A stretch of DNA of 64,000 nt from Nansenia antarctica (taxonomy: Eukaryota; Chordata; Actinopteri; Argentiniformes; Microstomatidae): assembly GCA_963989245.1 (NCBI GenBank), contig OZ022342.1:41668979-41732978 (forward strand), in the 5' to 3' direction. The position numbers and the translations under genes were made by a program. Shown piece by piece: positions 18,705 through 29,520 of the stretch. The notes under the pieces are model-generated. The model was not told the DNA's origin. It searched no databases and saw only the letters and a program-made list of their open reading frames with translations. Every line of letters begins with the position of its first letter. Position 1 is the stretch's first letter.

Positions 18705-18890
18705 CGGCTAGGTAGTCCAGTGGTCTAGTGGTCACCGCGGCCTACAGTGCACACATATGCCCATGTCAGCATGGGTTCGAATCCGGCCCCTGCTGACATG
18801 CCCTCTCTCCCTTTTTCTCCTTACTTTCCTGTCTGTCTTCACTATATCTGTCCAATAACATTAAAAAAGAGAAAATAATGAGAGAAAAAG
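18705..18890 (+). mobile_element. tRNA-derived SINE
   Basis: A-box-like TGGTCTAGTGGTC at 18721-18733 and B box GGTTCGAATCC at 18774-18784, followed by CTCTCTCCCTTTTTCTCC and an A-rich tail. The A-B spacing is longer than in a normal tRNA and no full cloverleaf folds, so it is a SINE and not a tRNA gene. Confidence 0.7.
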
Positions 18891-19035
18891 AGGCCGGCTA
18901 GCAATCGGAAGGTCGCTGCTTCTATCCCCGCCTCAGGAGGGAGCTGCATGTGCCCTTGAGCAAGGCATTTAATCCCTAATCGCTCCAGGGGCACCGACTA
19001 TGACTGACCCTGAGCAATTAAAAAAAAAAAAAATC
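18891..19035 (+). mobile_element. second tRNA-derived SINE fragment
   Basis: Degenerate B-box region (GGTCGCTGCTTCTATCCCCG), then TGCCCTTGAGCAAGGCATTT and CAGGGGCACCGACTATGAC, ending in A12. The TTGAGCAAGGCA body is common in teleost SINEs. Confidence 0.65.
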
Positions 19036-19127
19036 CAACAACTGACTGGCAAGTTGATTGCATGGCAAATAAAAACATAGATTCTTCTTCTAGTATTCAG
19101 GCGACAGAGCCGAGCGGTGGTCCTTAC

Positions 19128-19200
19128 CTGTGGAGGGGGGTCCCTGGGCCAGCACCCCGAGGCCCACACTGAGCAGCAGCAGCAGGGAACACACACCCAT
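19128..19200 (-). CDS. ptpra: ptpra signal-peptide exon
   Basis: The exon carries the start codon (19198-19200 on the plus strand reads CAT) and encodes MGVCSLLLLLSVGLGVLAQG then PPST, ending phase 1 at CAG/GTAAGG. It is a classic signal peptide with a run of five Leu and a likely cleavage near Ala-Gln. Six bases of leader (GGCAGT) follow a GTTTTGTCCCAG acceptor at 19207-19208. The reading frame joins the mucin exon exactly. An in-frame upstream ATG in the leader exon is noted separately. This start is preferred because it gives a compact signal peptide. Confidence 0.88.
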
Positions 19201-19485
19201 ACTGCCCTGGGACAAAACAAGGGGATCATTGGTTATTAGTTACAGATGGCTGAAAACCCCCAAAATGACCCCTCCACAAACAGATTATGTTTGAATTATG
19301 AATCCCAATTATTTCCCTAGCACTTATCCTAATCCCTGGTGGTCCCTTTTAGAGAATAATTCCATCTCGACATTTGCTTTCCCACAACATTTGAAAATAC
19401 TTTTTTTTGTGCAGAATAAGAAGCGTGCCGTACATATGACACCTGTACAGTTCACTGATCACGGTCAGTTGAGTGGATCTCTCAC

Positions 19486-19529
19486 CTTAGTTGAAGTTGG
19501 CATCAATGACTCATTCGCTCAGTGTGGTC
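19486..19529 (-). other. ptpra: candidate ptpra 5' leader exon
   Basis: On the minus strand a pyrimidine-rich TTTTGGTTTTCTCTAG acceptor precedes 44 bases ending AACTAAG before a GTGAGAG donor. Splicing to 19206 would give a leader with a short uORF (ATGAGTCATTGA) and a second ATG that reads in frame (MPTSTKGS) into the signal peptide. Prediction rests only on splice signals. Confidence 0.55.
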
Positions 19530-19892
19530 CTAGAGAAAACCAAAAATACATAAAAAGGCACTATTAACATCTTCACAAGAGACACTCATCAAGGACAGTT
19601 AAAACATTTAAAACTATTTAGACTACTTCATAATATTCACCTAACTATTATTTTACAACATTGCCTGTTGTAGAGACATGTTTTGGGCACAAAACAAAAT
19701 TCATTGAAACTTGAATTGAAACACAGACAACCATCGGTCAAGATGAGTTTGTTCGAGATATGACACACCACACCGTAGGATAATACTTGCATAACCCGTC
19801 TTGATATATCCCTACATAATACACATTTGCCTGATGGGGGATTCATCTAATTACAGTCTCACACGATAACCAGTCGATGCAAAATACCACTA
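19530..19892. other. upstream of the predicted ptpra leader exon
   Basis: No promoter, CpG island or coding signal recognised; the true first exon may lie farther right. Confidence 0.4.
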
Positions 19893-20106
19893 ATGGACTT
19901 ATATAGCGCCTTTATCCAAAGCGCTTCACAGCGGCCTCTCACTCACCCATTCACACACCAATGCCCGCTCACTGGGAGCAATTTGGGGGTTGTCAATCTG
20001 TCTTGCCCAAGGACACTTCGACATGTGGCCACCCGGGGCTCGAACCGCCGATCTGCCATCCTTGCGATCATTAGACGCCGGCTCCAACTCCTGCGCTACA
20101 GCCGGA
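19893..20106 (-). mobile_element. tRNA-derived SINE, second copy of the 2073 family
   Basis: Same layout as 2073-2312: A box in GGCTCCAACTCCTGCGCTAC (reverse), B box in GGGGCTCGAACCGCC (reverse, 20035-20049), shared TCTTGCCCAAGGACACTTCG and a GCGCTTTGGATAAAGGCGCT tail on the minus strand. Confidence 0.75.
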
Positions 20107-20589
20107 GACTGACTACTGGCATTTGTTAACTGCAACATCTCCCCAGCACCCTACCCTCCCAGCGGTGCATGTGGCGTGTATCCAGGTGGAGCTCCATAAC
20201 CAAATGAATAATAAATGACAACATTATTCTGGGATGCGGAGAGGGAATAGAATAGGAAAAAAAGGCATTTCATGTAGCTATGCATTTCAGTTTGGGCAAT
20301 GCGGAACTCAGATGGATAGAGAGGGATTGAGAGGGAACAAAGAACCCAGTTGGGAGTCCATCAGATTTGTGTCCGTTCCAAAAATGGACAAGAATAACAA
20401 GGTTATTTTGTAAGTAAAAAAAAAAAGAAAAAAAGAAAAGGGCTGTATTGTTAGACCATAGTTAAATCAGTGTCACACTTTTTTGTTAAATTCCAGAGCG
20501 GATTGCAACTGAAATGAAACTGACACACTGAAACTGTCACTCTGAGAAGAGAGAAGAGGAGACTAGAGGACGGTGACCTACTCAATCCA
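20107..20589. other. non-coding, nothing recognised
   Basis: No gene, array or element found, only an A-rich run near 20417. Confidence 0.5.
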
Positions 20590-21494
20590 ACGAGGGTCAG
20601 GGAGGGAGGGCTGGGTGACTGTTTGGGTCAAGGAGGGAGCGCTGGGTGACTGTTTGGGTCAAGGAGGGAGGGCTGGGTGACTGTTTGGGTCAGGGAGGGA
20701 GCGCTGGGTGACTGACTGACTGTTTGGGTCAGGGAGGGAGGGCTGGGTGACTGTTTGGGTCAGGGAGGGAGCGCTGGGTGACTGACTGACTGTTTGGGTC
20801 AGGGAGGGAGGGCTGGGTGACTGACTGACTGTTTGGGTCAGGGAGGGAGGGCTGGGTGACTGTTTGGGTCAGGGAGGGAGGGCTGGGTGACTGACTGACT
20901 GTTTGGGTCAGGGAGGGAGGGCTGGGTGACTGACTGACTGTTTGGGTCAGGGAGGGAGGGCTGGGTGACTGACTGACTGTTTGGGTCAGGGAGGGAGGGC
21001 TGGGTGACTGACTGACTGTTTGGGTCAGAGAGGGAGGGCTGGGTGACTGTTTGGGTCAGGGAGAGAGGGAGGGCTGGGTGACTGTTTGGGTCAGGGAGGG
21101 AGGTCTGGGTGACTGTTTGGGTCAGGGAGGGAGGGCTGGGTGACTGACTGACTGTTTGGGTCAGGGAGGGAGGGCTGGGTGACTGTTTGGGTCAGGGAGG
21201 GAGGTCTGGGTGACTGTTTGGGTCAGGGAGGGAGGGCTGGGTGACTGACTGACTGTTTGGGTCAGGGAGGGAGGGCTGGGTGACTGTTTGGGTCAGGGAG
21301 GGAGGGAGGGCTGGGTGACTGTTTGGGTCAGGGAGGGAGGGAGGGCTGGGTGACTGTTTGGGTCAGGGAGGGAGGTCTGGGTGACTGTTTGGGTCAGGGA
21401 GGGAGGGCTGGGTGACTGACTGACTGTTTGGGTCAGGGAGGGAGGGCTGGGTGACTGTTTGGGTCAGGGAGGGAGGGCTGGGTGACTGACTGTC
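20590..21494 (+). repeat. G-rich minisatellite, ~31/39-bp units
   Basis: Repeats of GTCAGGGAGGGAGGGCTGGG plus TGACTGTTTGG, with or without an added GACTGACT. About 26 units; GGGAGGGAGGG runs could form quadruplexes on the plus strand. Confidence 0.95.
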
Positions 21495-23077
21495 AGCCTT
21501 TAGTGCAATCCCACCAGGTTTCTCGGTGCTGTCTCACTGACTCACTGACTGTGATAATCCCTAACCCTAATCCTGACCCGGGAATAATCCAGCCCGTCTG
21601 GCTCTTAACAGACTGCTGATTATCAGGGATCATTGGGAGGGGGGGGGGGGGCAGAATTGGCTGCATAAACAGCAAATGTGCCAGTTTTTTGTATCTAGGC
21701 AAAAAACTAAAGCCTTAATTGGACATGAATTACTCAAGGAGGAGACCCGTCAACACATTGAGAGTGGCATTTTTAAAATGACAAAGAGCACTGCTTTTGT
21801 CAGAGTAGATTCCACATTTAGCTTAGCCTAGATTGATAAAACACTCCGAAACACAAAGGGTGACCGACTTGAAATCCAGCTTACTTGTGATTTCTACTCC
21901 AGCTAGGCTAGTCTTGTTCATAGATTGGACAGGAGCCACAGCTAACAAAAATGCCCACAATTACAGTCCTGCCTAACATGCCAACCCAACCGCCTTCCCC
22001 CTGAAACCTCAGCCAGCGCATGTACTGTGTTCCTCTGACATCTCTGTCACCACGCCACTGCTGCCGGGGAGGAATCATCTCACTTGTGCCATTTCCACCT
22101 CTAAACGAGGGCAAGATTTGGCCCTATGCTAAATTTAGAGAATGTGTTTCTAAATTTAAAAAGAGTGGCCTTGCATGGTGAGTCTTTCACTTTGCCTTTG
22201 AAGCAGACTCATCACTGAAGGCTGCACTGAGGCGAGTCGACAACACTTTAGAGAACCCAACTAGCCTCTTGAAACCTATCCCACGTACTGTTCACTGTCT
22301 TACTCAAACCTAAAGCACAACTGCTTCCATGGCTACACAACCCTAAACCCACATGACTCAGCTACCATATCAGGGGTGCAAACTGGTGATGAGCCAAATA
22401 GGTGACACGTTTTTTTTGCGCGGAGAACCTTAGCGGAGGTGGGCAATGGGGGGTGCTAGCGGAGGGGGGGACGACGACGACGACGACACTGGCATTAGCA
22501 AATGGATAGCACTAGCACTACCGGTGGTCTAACAATGATACATTGTACACAGCTGCCTCAAGCTAAAAGTCATTTTATCAGTAGCGGAGTTTAGCAGACA
22601 GGAAGTTGTTAGCTCTTGCATCATGTTGATGATTACCTATTTTGAGGTAAAAAAGAACAACAACAAGTTGACAAGTCTGCAACCCTGCATGAATGACCCC
22701 ATTCACAGCTTAGTGCTCACAACACTGTTGGCACCTTTAAAACAACGTGCGCACGCTTCAAAGACTATCCTACATTCGGCTAAATTTAGCATGGTTGCAT
22801 CAGTTCTCTCCTGTTTTGCCCTTTATGAATCAGTGAGAATCATACTGCAATTAATGATGACCTTTCTAAAGTGTAGCCTATGACTCATTGTTGCCACCCT
22901 GTATGGACCAGCGTGTGGCAGAGGCATGTTGATGCTGGTGAGGCTAGCCAAGCTAGCAAAGATAACACACAGATTCACTAGCTGACATATCAGCCTGATC
23001 TATCGGCCTGAGTGCACCAGTCGCTAGGGACTCAGCTAAATGTGTTTTGCCCACCTAAGCAGTCCTAAACTCGTTTT

Positions 23078-23078
<1 letters not shown>
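21495..23078. other. non-coding, nothing firmly recognised
   Basis: A G-run at 21638-21650 and a (GAC)n tract near 22470-22486. A CAGGGGTGCAAACTGG at about 22373 looks like a hAT end but no partner end was found. No exon-like ORF. Confidence 0.5.
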
Positions 23079-23116
<38 letters not shown>

Positions 23117-23118
23117 AT

Positions 23119-23154
<36 letters not shown>

Positions 23155-23162
23155 ACGCACAC
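23079..23162. repeat. (GT)n microsatellite
   Basis: About 40 GT units with a GCATGTGCGTGTGC interruption near 23114. Confidence 0.95.
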
Positions 23163-23705
23163 AGGCGTATATGCTGTTAGAAGGATGTCCCAGTGACTTA
23201 AGTGGAGAGAAGGCATTATTAATTCAAGAGGCACTAGTCAAGTGTTTCTACTTTATACACTCAACACAAAAGAATGGCATCTTTTAATAGTCAGGGCTAA
23301 AACCCCTTTGGGGTGAGAGGGGCCTCTCCTGCATTAGTGAGGAGAAGTAGACAGAGGGGGGTATAGGCTACACCAAATGGGTCACACACATCTTCAGCTT
23401 TAAAAAATGTCAATGACTGCGAACCCTTTGCTGTTTCATCATCTTCTATGTTCTATTGCACTGGTGGACAGTCGGAGACCAGCAGGCCTAAGCCTTTGTG
23501 GGGGTGAGGACCAGATAACATGTCTTGCCCTCTCATTGAAAGACAACCTTTGAAATGTAGCCTATGCACCTGTATTCAGATAGACATTGTATTCTGCCTG
23601 TCACTCTTAGAATAGATGCTAACAACACTAAAATCCATTGACACCATTTTCTTTTTTTGTGATAAAATGTTACAAATATATATTTTTTAAGTTCTCACAA
23701 ATCAA
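23163..23705. other. non-coding, nothing recognised
   Basis: No coding signal, array or element boundary seen. Confidence 0.5.
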
Positions 23706-23713
23706 ACAATAAC

Positions 23714-23806
23714 CAGGGGTGCACATAACTGGTGCGCCAGTGCGCATGCGTCGCCAAAATGCATGCTGCGCGGCAGATCAGCCGCATGAAGGCGCTGTTG
23801 CGCACC

Positions 23807-23838
<32 letters not shown>

Positions 23839-24402
23839 CACAAAAAAAACATCCTCTACCATGGTTGAAATTGAGGACAGTGATAATTTACAGCAGTCAA
23901 GAGAGCAGTGATGATGACGATTAAGCTTGTAGCATAAATAAATGCTTAGGCTGTAACTTTTTGTTGAAAAGTTGATTTCAGTGTTTACAGAACAGAGCAG
24001 TGCTTAAAGAGATGTCCGTTTATTTCATTGTGTTTAAAGAACAGACATTCAGTTAGTGCTTAAAGAGATGTCCGTTTATTTCAGTGTGTTTAAAGAACAG
24101 ACATTCAGTTAGTGCTTAAAGAGATGTCAGTTGATTTCATTGTGTTTAAAGGAGTCTGACAGACTTTCATGCTTAAAGAGCAGTCATTTGATTTTGCATT
24201 TGTTTATTTTGTTTTGCACACAATCATTTGTTTGTTCATCTTTATTTATGAATAAATGTCGTTTTGCTAATATAAGTTATCCATGTATCCCTTTTTCATC
24301 CATCCTGTGGGACGGGTCGTGACTCGCGAGCTCGGGGAGCACCAAGCAGCATCCCTAGGTGCTCCTCTGAGCACTGGCCCCAAAAAGTTATGTGCACCCC
24401 TG
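23714..24402. mobile_element. hAT MITE, 689 bp
   Basis: Ends CAGGGGTGCACATAACTGG and the inverted AGTTATGTGCACCCCTG; exact duplication ACAATAAC at 23706-23713 and 24403-24410. A poly-A run sits at 23808-23832. Three tandem 57-bp units (about 23993-24152, AGTGCTTAAAGAGATGTCCG) fill the middle. Confidence 0.94.
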
Positions 24403-24593
24403 ACAATAACAACAAATACAATGCAAAATTTAACAAAACTAAAACACGACGATCCTCCTCCCCCTCTGGGAACCAGGCCACCCAGCCAGGCGGCTATTCT
24501 GAAAAACTTTTGAGGCTTAATGAGATCGAGTTCCAGATCACTAATGTTGACTCCTTCACCCTGTGCAGCCGGGCTGTCCATAGTTCTAGGTAC

Positions 24594-25422
24594 ACTATGG
24601 GTGTGTTCTCACAAGAACTTTTGCTTCACTTGAAACAGAGTTTAGGATAAAGTTCGCTTTGCTCTGCGTCGTTTGGAGCTGTGAGAACGCGCATTCGAAG
24701 TAGCTCCCGCAGCAAACACCCCTCGGATGCTCCGCTTAAAAAGGGTGGTTTCGCTTCTGTTAGAAACGACGCATCAATCACATTGCTTCGCTTTGCTTTT
24801 GGTGAGAATGCTGCTCGAGGCAGTCCATAGGAAAACAATGCACGCATGTTGATCTGGATAAGAGCAGGACAACGGGCAATTCTAAATGTCTCTGACCAAT
24901 CAACTACCACGTCTGTTGCTTCGATTGCATATGTTACTCCGTTTACATGAATGGCTGTGAGAACGCAAATCAGATAAATCATTTATGCAACAATGTTGCG
25001 AACTCAGCTGCCCACCGGGGACTGGGATCGAATCCCAGCTCGCCAGATCCGGATATGGCTGGGGCACACACGGGGAGCGACATATTGGGCGGCCGCTCCC
25101 GAGGGCGGTATAGGAGTATTTCCGGACAAGGATCCGTCGCGCAACAGCGCCCCCGGGGTGCCGGAATAACGGTGCTGGGCTCGAGGAGCCAGTCAGCTAG
25201 TCTGCCTGGCGGCCTCCTCTGGGACTGCCGGCCACGGGGTCGTGCGGCGGATCCTTCGCAATAGGCAGGGGATAATTGGATGCTAGGTTGGGTTCAATTG
25301 GCTACCAAATTGGGTGAAAAAGGGATAAAATCTGAAAAACAATTTTTTTTAAAAAATGTTGCGAACTCATCCACTTGCTCCGGGTCTCGATTCGGACTTT
25401 CATGTGAGAACATGACCTATAT
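24594..25422. mobile_element. hAT-like element, 829 bp, carrying a SINE
   Basis: Exact 8-bp duplication CTAGGTAC at 24586-24593 and 25423-25430. The ends are an imperfect inverted pair (CTATGGGTGTGTTCTCACA against ATAGGTCATGTTCTCACAT). A SINE lies at 25007-25355. Non-coding. Confidence 0.8.
25007..25355 (+). mobile_element. SINE with 14-bp target duplication
   Basis: Starts with a B-box-like GGGATCGAATCCCAGC, has a GC-rich body (GCGCCCCCGGGGTGCCGG, GGCGGCCTCCTCTGGGACTG) and ends in ATTGGGTGAAAAAGGG and poly-A. ATGTTGCGAACTCA is duplicated at 24993-25006 and 25356-25369, proving retroposition. The A-box half of the tRNA-like head is missing. Confidence 0.88.
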
Positions 25423-25430
25423 CTAGGTAC

Positions 25431-25989
25431 GTTAGAACCCAGAGTCTGGACACAGGAGGCAATCCTATTTACCGTGATAAAGCTGCGCAAACTGCAAAGA
25501 TTAGCTAAATGTTCCACTCTTGCCCAAAAAACGTTTCCTGTTATTGAAGCTTTCTTTGACAACCATACCGACATGGTGACCGATGGTTCCACAAATGACC
25601 GATTTAAGAAGATAATTGAGTGTCGTTGTCTGCCACTGCAGGCATGCGTGAAGAGGTTTTTCTGTGATACCGTGTTAATATTTTGATTAATGTGTATCGC
25701 ATATCGGTAGCCTAATTATTAACAATGATATGGCCAGACTGCACATGTGCAAAGCAGGAACTATTTTGACGCTAGCTGTTGAAAATGCACGTTTGTGACG
25801 CCGTGGCCTCTGCCGCTTCATTTCTGATCTTTATCTTCTATCTATTTTCACATTGGCAAATACAACTGTTTTATATTATCTGACTTGTTCTTCTAACCAG
25901 TCATTCAGTTCCCCTCTCCCTTATCCATTCTGGCAAGCTGTTCATAACACAAGGATTAGTCTGCTTGGCCCAGTTTCTGAAATCAAATG
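25431..25989. other. non-coding; short ORF of unknown origin
   Basis: A 70-codon plus-strand ORF (25474-25686) has no family I recognise and no splice signals; I do not call it a gene. Confidence 0.4.
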
Positions 25990-26332
25990 TACACCTCGTT
26001 CCAAATTATTATGCAAATTATATTTTTCTCTGATTTTCCTAAATAGTCGATGCAAATGACAATCAGTATAATTTTCAAGTCATCAACCGTTAGAGTATAA
26101 TTCAAATTTTATTGAACAAACCTCCCAATGATAACAGTATTTTTTTTTTAAATAAAAAACTCAAAATGCACTGTTCCAAATTATTATGCGCAACAGAGTT
26201 TCAAAACATTTTATAGGTTGTAAAGAACTAAAAAAATTAATTTGATGAATTTAGGGTTAGGAGGTCATATTAGGAGGTCATATTTACTGAAATCAAAAGC
26301 TATTTCAAACAAAAACATCTTAACAGGTCAAG

Positions 26333-26950
26333 TTACATGTTAACATAGGACCCCTTCTTTGATATCACCTTCACAATTCTTGCATCCATTGAACTTGTGA
26401 GTTTTTGGATAGTTTCTGCTTGAATTTCTTTGCAGGATGCCAGAATAACCTCCCAGAGCTGCTGTTTTGATGTGAACTGCCTCCCACCCTCATATATATT
26501 TTGCTTGAGGATGCTCCAAAGGTTCTCAATAGGGTTGAGGTCAGGGGAAGATGGGGGCCACACCATGAGTTTCTCTCCTTTTATGCCTATAGCAGCCAAT
26601 GACACAGAGGTATTCTTTGCAGCATGACATGGTGCATTGTCATGCATGAAGATGATTTTGCTACGGAAGGCACGGTTCTTCTTTTTGTACCACGGAAGAA
26701 AGTGGTCAGTCAGAAACTCTACATACTTTGCCGAGGTCATTTTCACACCTTCAGGGACCTTAAAAGGGCCTACCAGCTCTCTCCCCATGATTCCGGCCCA
26801 AAACATGACTCCGCCACCTCCTTGCTGACGTCGCAGCCTTGTTGGGACATGGTGGCCATCCACCAACCATCCCCTACTCCATCCATCTGGACCATCCAGG
26901 GATGCACGGCACTCATCAGTAAACAAGACTGTTTGGAAATTAGTCTTCAT
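26333..26950 (-). pseudogene. Tc1/mariner transposase, N-terminally truncated
   Basis: 205 codons remain open. FTDECRASLDGPDGW carries the first catalytic Asp, FMHDNAPCHAAKNTSV the second, and WPPSSPDLNPIENLW the Glu, a DD34E-type layout (the D-to-E spacing fits 34). GGGGVMFWAGI is the glycine box. The DNA-binding N-terminus is missing because the 5' half was lost where the second Tc1 element and an inverted fragment lie. Inactive as it stands. Confidence 0.9.
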
Positions 26951-26970
26951 GTATTTCTGAGCCCACTGTC

Positions 26971-27100
26971 ATGCTGCAAAGAATACCTCTGTGTCATTGG
27001 CTGCTATAGGCATAAAAGGAGAGAAACTCCTGGTGTGGCCCCCATCTTCCCCAGACCTCAACCATATTGAGAACCTTTGGAGCATCCTCAAGCAAAATAT
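26971..27100 (+). pseudogene. inverted duplicate of the transposase 3' part
   Basis: Plus-strand HAAKNTSVSLAAIGIKGEKL and WPPSSPDLNHIENLWSIL repeat the minus-strand sequence of about 26490-26620 in opposite orientation, with few differences. Confidence 0.88.
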
Positions 27101-27199
27101 ACAGTGGGGAGAACAAGTATTTGATACACTGCTGATTTTGCAGGTTTTCCCACTTAGTAAGAATGTAGAGGTCTGGGAAGCAGCTTGGTGAGAAGGCAA

Positions 27200-28541
27200 C
27201 AACTGTTGGCGCAATTATTAGAAAATGGAAGAAATTTAAGATGACGGTCAATCTCCCTCGGTCTGGGGCACCATGCAAGATCTCACCTCGTGGGGCATCA
27301 ATGATCATAGGAAAGGTGAGGGATCAGCCCAGAACTACACTGCAGGACCTGGTCAATGACCTGAAGAGAGCTGGGACCACAGTCTCAAAGAAAACTATCA
27401 GTAACACACTACGCCGTCAGGGATTAAAATCCTGTAGCGCACGCAAGGTCCCCCTGCTCAAGCCAGCGCATGTCCAGGCCCGTCTGAGGTTTGCCAATGA
27501 TCATCTGGATGATCCAGAGGAGGAATGGGAGAAGGTCATGTGGTCTGATGAGACCAAAATAGAGCTTTTTGGCATAAACTCCACTCGCCGTGTTTGGAGG
27601 AAGAAGAAGGATGAGTACAACCCCAAGAACACCATCCCAACCGTGAAGCATGGAGGTGGAAACATCATTCTTTGGGGATGCTTTTCTGCAAAGGGGACAG
27701 GACGAATGCACCGTATTGAGGGGAGGATGGATGGGGCCAAGTATCGCGAGATCTTGGCCAATAACCTCCTTCCCTCAGTAAGAGCATTGAAGATGGGTCG
27801 TGGCTGGGTCTTCCAGCATGACAACGACCCGAAACACACAGCCAGGGCAACTAAGGAGTGGCTCCGTAAGAAGCATCTCAAGGTCCTGGATAGGGGTGTA
27901 ACGGATCACGGAAATTCCGTGATCCGTTCGGATCGCCCTCCACGGTTCGGAACGCATGTGTACCGCGGATCAATTGCAAAATGTTAACAAGTAATAATAT
28001 TACTTAATATCTCTTGTAAATCACAATGTAGAGTTGCCATGAAAAGATAGACGCGACAATTGCGGGCTTTGTTTTACTCTAAAGCGCAATGATAGGTTGA
28101 TAATGCGAAAGAAAAAGAATCCGTTGTTTGCTCACACGTGAAGCTGGGAATCCACAACAACAAGGCTGCGTTCGTAAATCCGCTCTGGAATCTGAACAGC
28201 GTTCAAGGAACGCCTCTTGTCCAATCAAATGACTTGGTCCCTTTATGACGTCGGACCCAGTGTGCGCTCCGGCGCTCTTAAAGCGAATTTACGAACGCGG
28301 CCCACAAGTGTATCATGTTACGTTGTTCGGCGGAGAAGAACGCATTTTTTTCATTCCATTCCATGTTCAAAATAAGGGTTCACTTTATTATTTAGTTAAA
28401 AGTGGCATAAAACATGTTTATTCATCTGCTTTAAAGAGCCCAGTGATTCACTGCTGCAACCAGGCGCCTCCTCCCTCTCTCCTATCATTTAAATTGAGTG
28501 TATTTCAGTATAATTATGTAATGTTTGAGTGTAGAATATGT

Positions 28542-28576
<35 letters not shown>

Positions 28577-29013
28577 GTATATATATATATATTACCAGTT
28601 TTGACATCTTGAATGTTGTTGGTTTTTGTCACATAGTAAAAGTGGTGTTTTTACAGAATTCAAGGAAAAAGCAGTTTTTATAAAAACAAAAATGTTTTGT
28701 GTTGATCCGAAAAATGATCCGATCCGTGACTCAAAAACCGTGACACGATCCGATCCGTGAGTTAGGTGATCCGTTACACCCCTAGTCCTGGAGTGGCCTA
28801 GCCAGTCTCCAGACCTGAACCCAATAGAAAATCTTTGGAGGGAGCTGAAAGTCCGTGTTGCCCAGCGACAGCCCCGAAACCTGAAGGATCTGGAGAAGAT
28901 CTGTATGGAGGAGTGGGCCCAAATCCCTGCTGCAGTGTGTGCAAACCTGGTCAAGAACTACAGGAAACGTCTGATCTCTGTAATTGCAAACAAAGGTTTC
29001 TTTACCAAATATT
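27200..29013 (+). pseudogene. Tc1-like transposase, split by hAT MITE
   Basis: 27200-27890 encodes TVGAIIRKWKKFKMTVNLPR (second helix-turn-helix), HVQARLRFANDHLDDPEEEW, MWSDETKIELFG with the first Asp, TVKHGGGNIILWGCFS and VFQHDNDPKHTARATKEWL with the second Asp. After the MITE, 28793-29013 continues EWPSQSPDLNPIENLWREL with the Glu, and ends ISVIANKGFFTKY before TAA. Apart from the insertion and the missing first helix-turn-helix the frame is clean, so decay is recent. Confidence 0.9.
27891..28784. mobile_element. hAT MITE, 894 bp, inside Tc1 transposase
   Basis: Ends TAGGGGTGTAACGGATCACGG and the inverted TGATCCGTTACACCCCTA (first shown in full 20 plus one base overlap with the target); exact duplication GTCCTGGA at 27883-27890 and 28785-28792. 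An interior block (CGCCTCTTGTCCAATCAAAT) is shared with the hAT at 40065. A (TA)n tract lies at 28545-28592. Confidence 0.94.
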
Positions 29014-29520
29014 AAGTTCTGTTTTTCTGATGTATCAAATACTTATTTCATGCAATAAAATGTAAATTAATTACTTTAAAATCATACAATTTGATTTTCT
29101 GGATTTTTTTTTTAGATTCTGTCTCTCACAGTTGAAGTGTACCTATGATAAAAATGACAGACCAACATGTAACTTGACCTGTTAAGATGTTTTTGTTTGA
29201 AATAGCTTTTGATTTCAGTAAATATGACCTCCTAATATGACCTCCTAACCCTAAATTCATCAAATTACCATTTTTAGTTCTTTACAACCTATACAATGTT
29301 TTGAAACTCTGTTGTGCATAATAATTTGGAATAGTGCATTTTGAGTTTTTGATTTAAAAATAAAAAAAAATACTGTTATCATTGGGAGGTTTGTTCAATA
29401 AAATTTGAATTATACTCTAACGGTTGATGACTTGAAAATTATACTGATTGTCATTTGCATCGACTATTTAGGAAAATCTGAGAAAAATATAATTTGCATA
29501 ATAATTTGGAACGAGGTGTA

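Larger units (their letters stand above)
27102..29165 (+). mobile_element. second Tc1-like element, right end lost
   Basis: Begins CAGTGGGGAGAACAAGTATT after TA, a terminus well known from fish Tc1-like elements, and carries a plus-strand transposase. The matching right end is absent: the sequence passes at about 29165 straight into the outer element's inverted repeat. It was also hit by a hAT MITE. Confidence 0.88.
25992..29518. mobile_element. Tc1/mariner element with ~350-bp inverted repeats
   Basis: Left 25992-26340 and right about 29168-29518 are long inverted repeats beginning CACCTCGTTCCAAATTATTA and flanked by TA. Inside are a minus-strand transposase remnant, an inverted piece of the same gene and a second Tc1 element. 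Confidence 0.92.

Noticed and set aside
18721..18790. Possible tRNA gene
   Set aside because: A and B boxes are present but the spacing is too long, no cloverleaf forms and an A-rich SINE tail follows.
22373..23000. hAT element starting CAGGGGTGCAAACTGG
   Set aside because: No inverted partner end or target duplication could be found nearby.
25474..25686. 70-codon ORF as a gene
   Set aside because: No recognisable family, no splice or promoter signals; length expected by chance.
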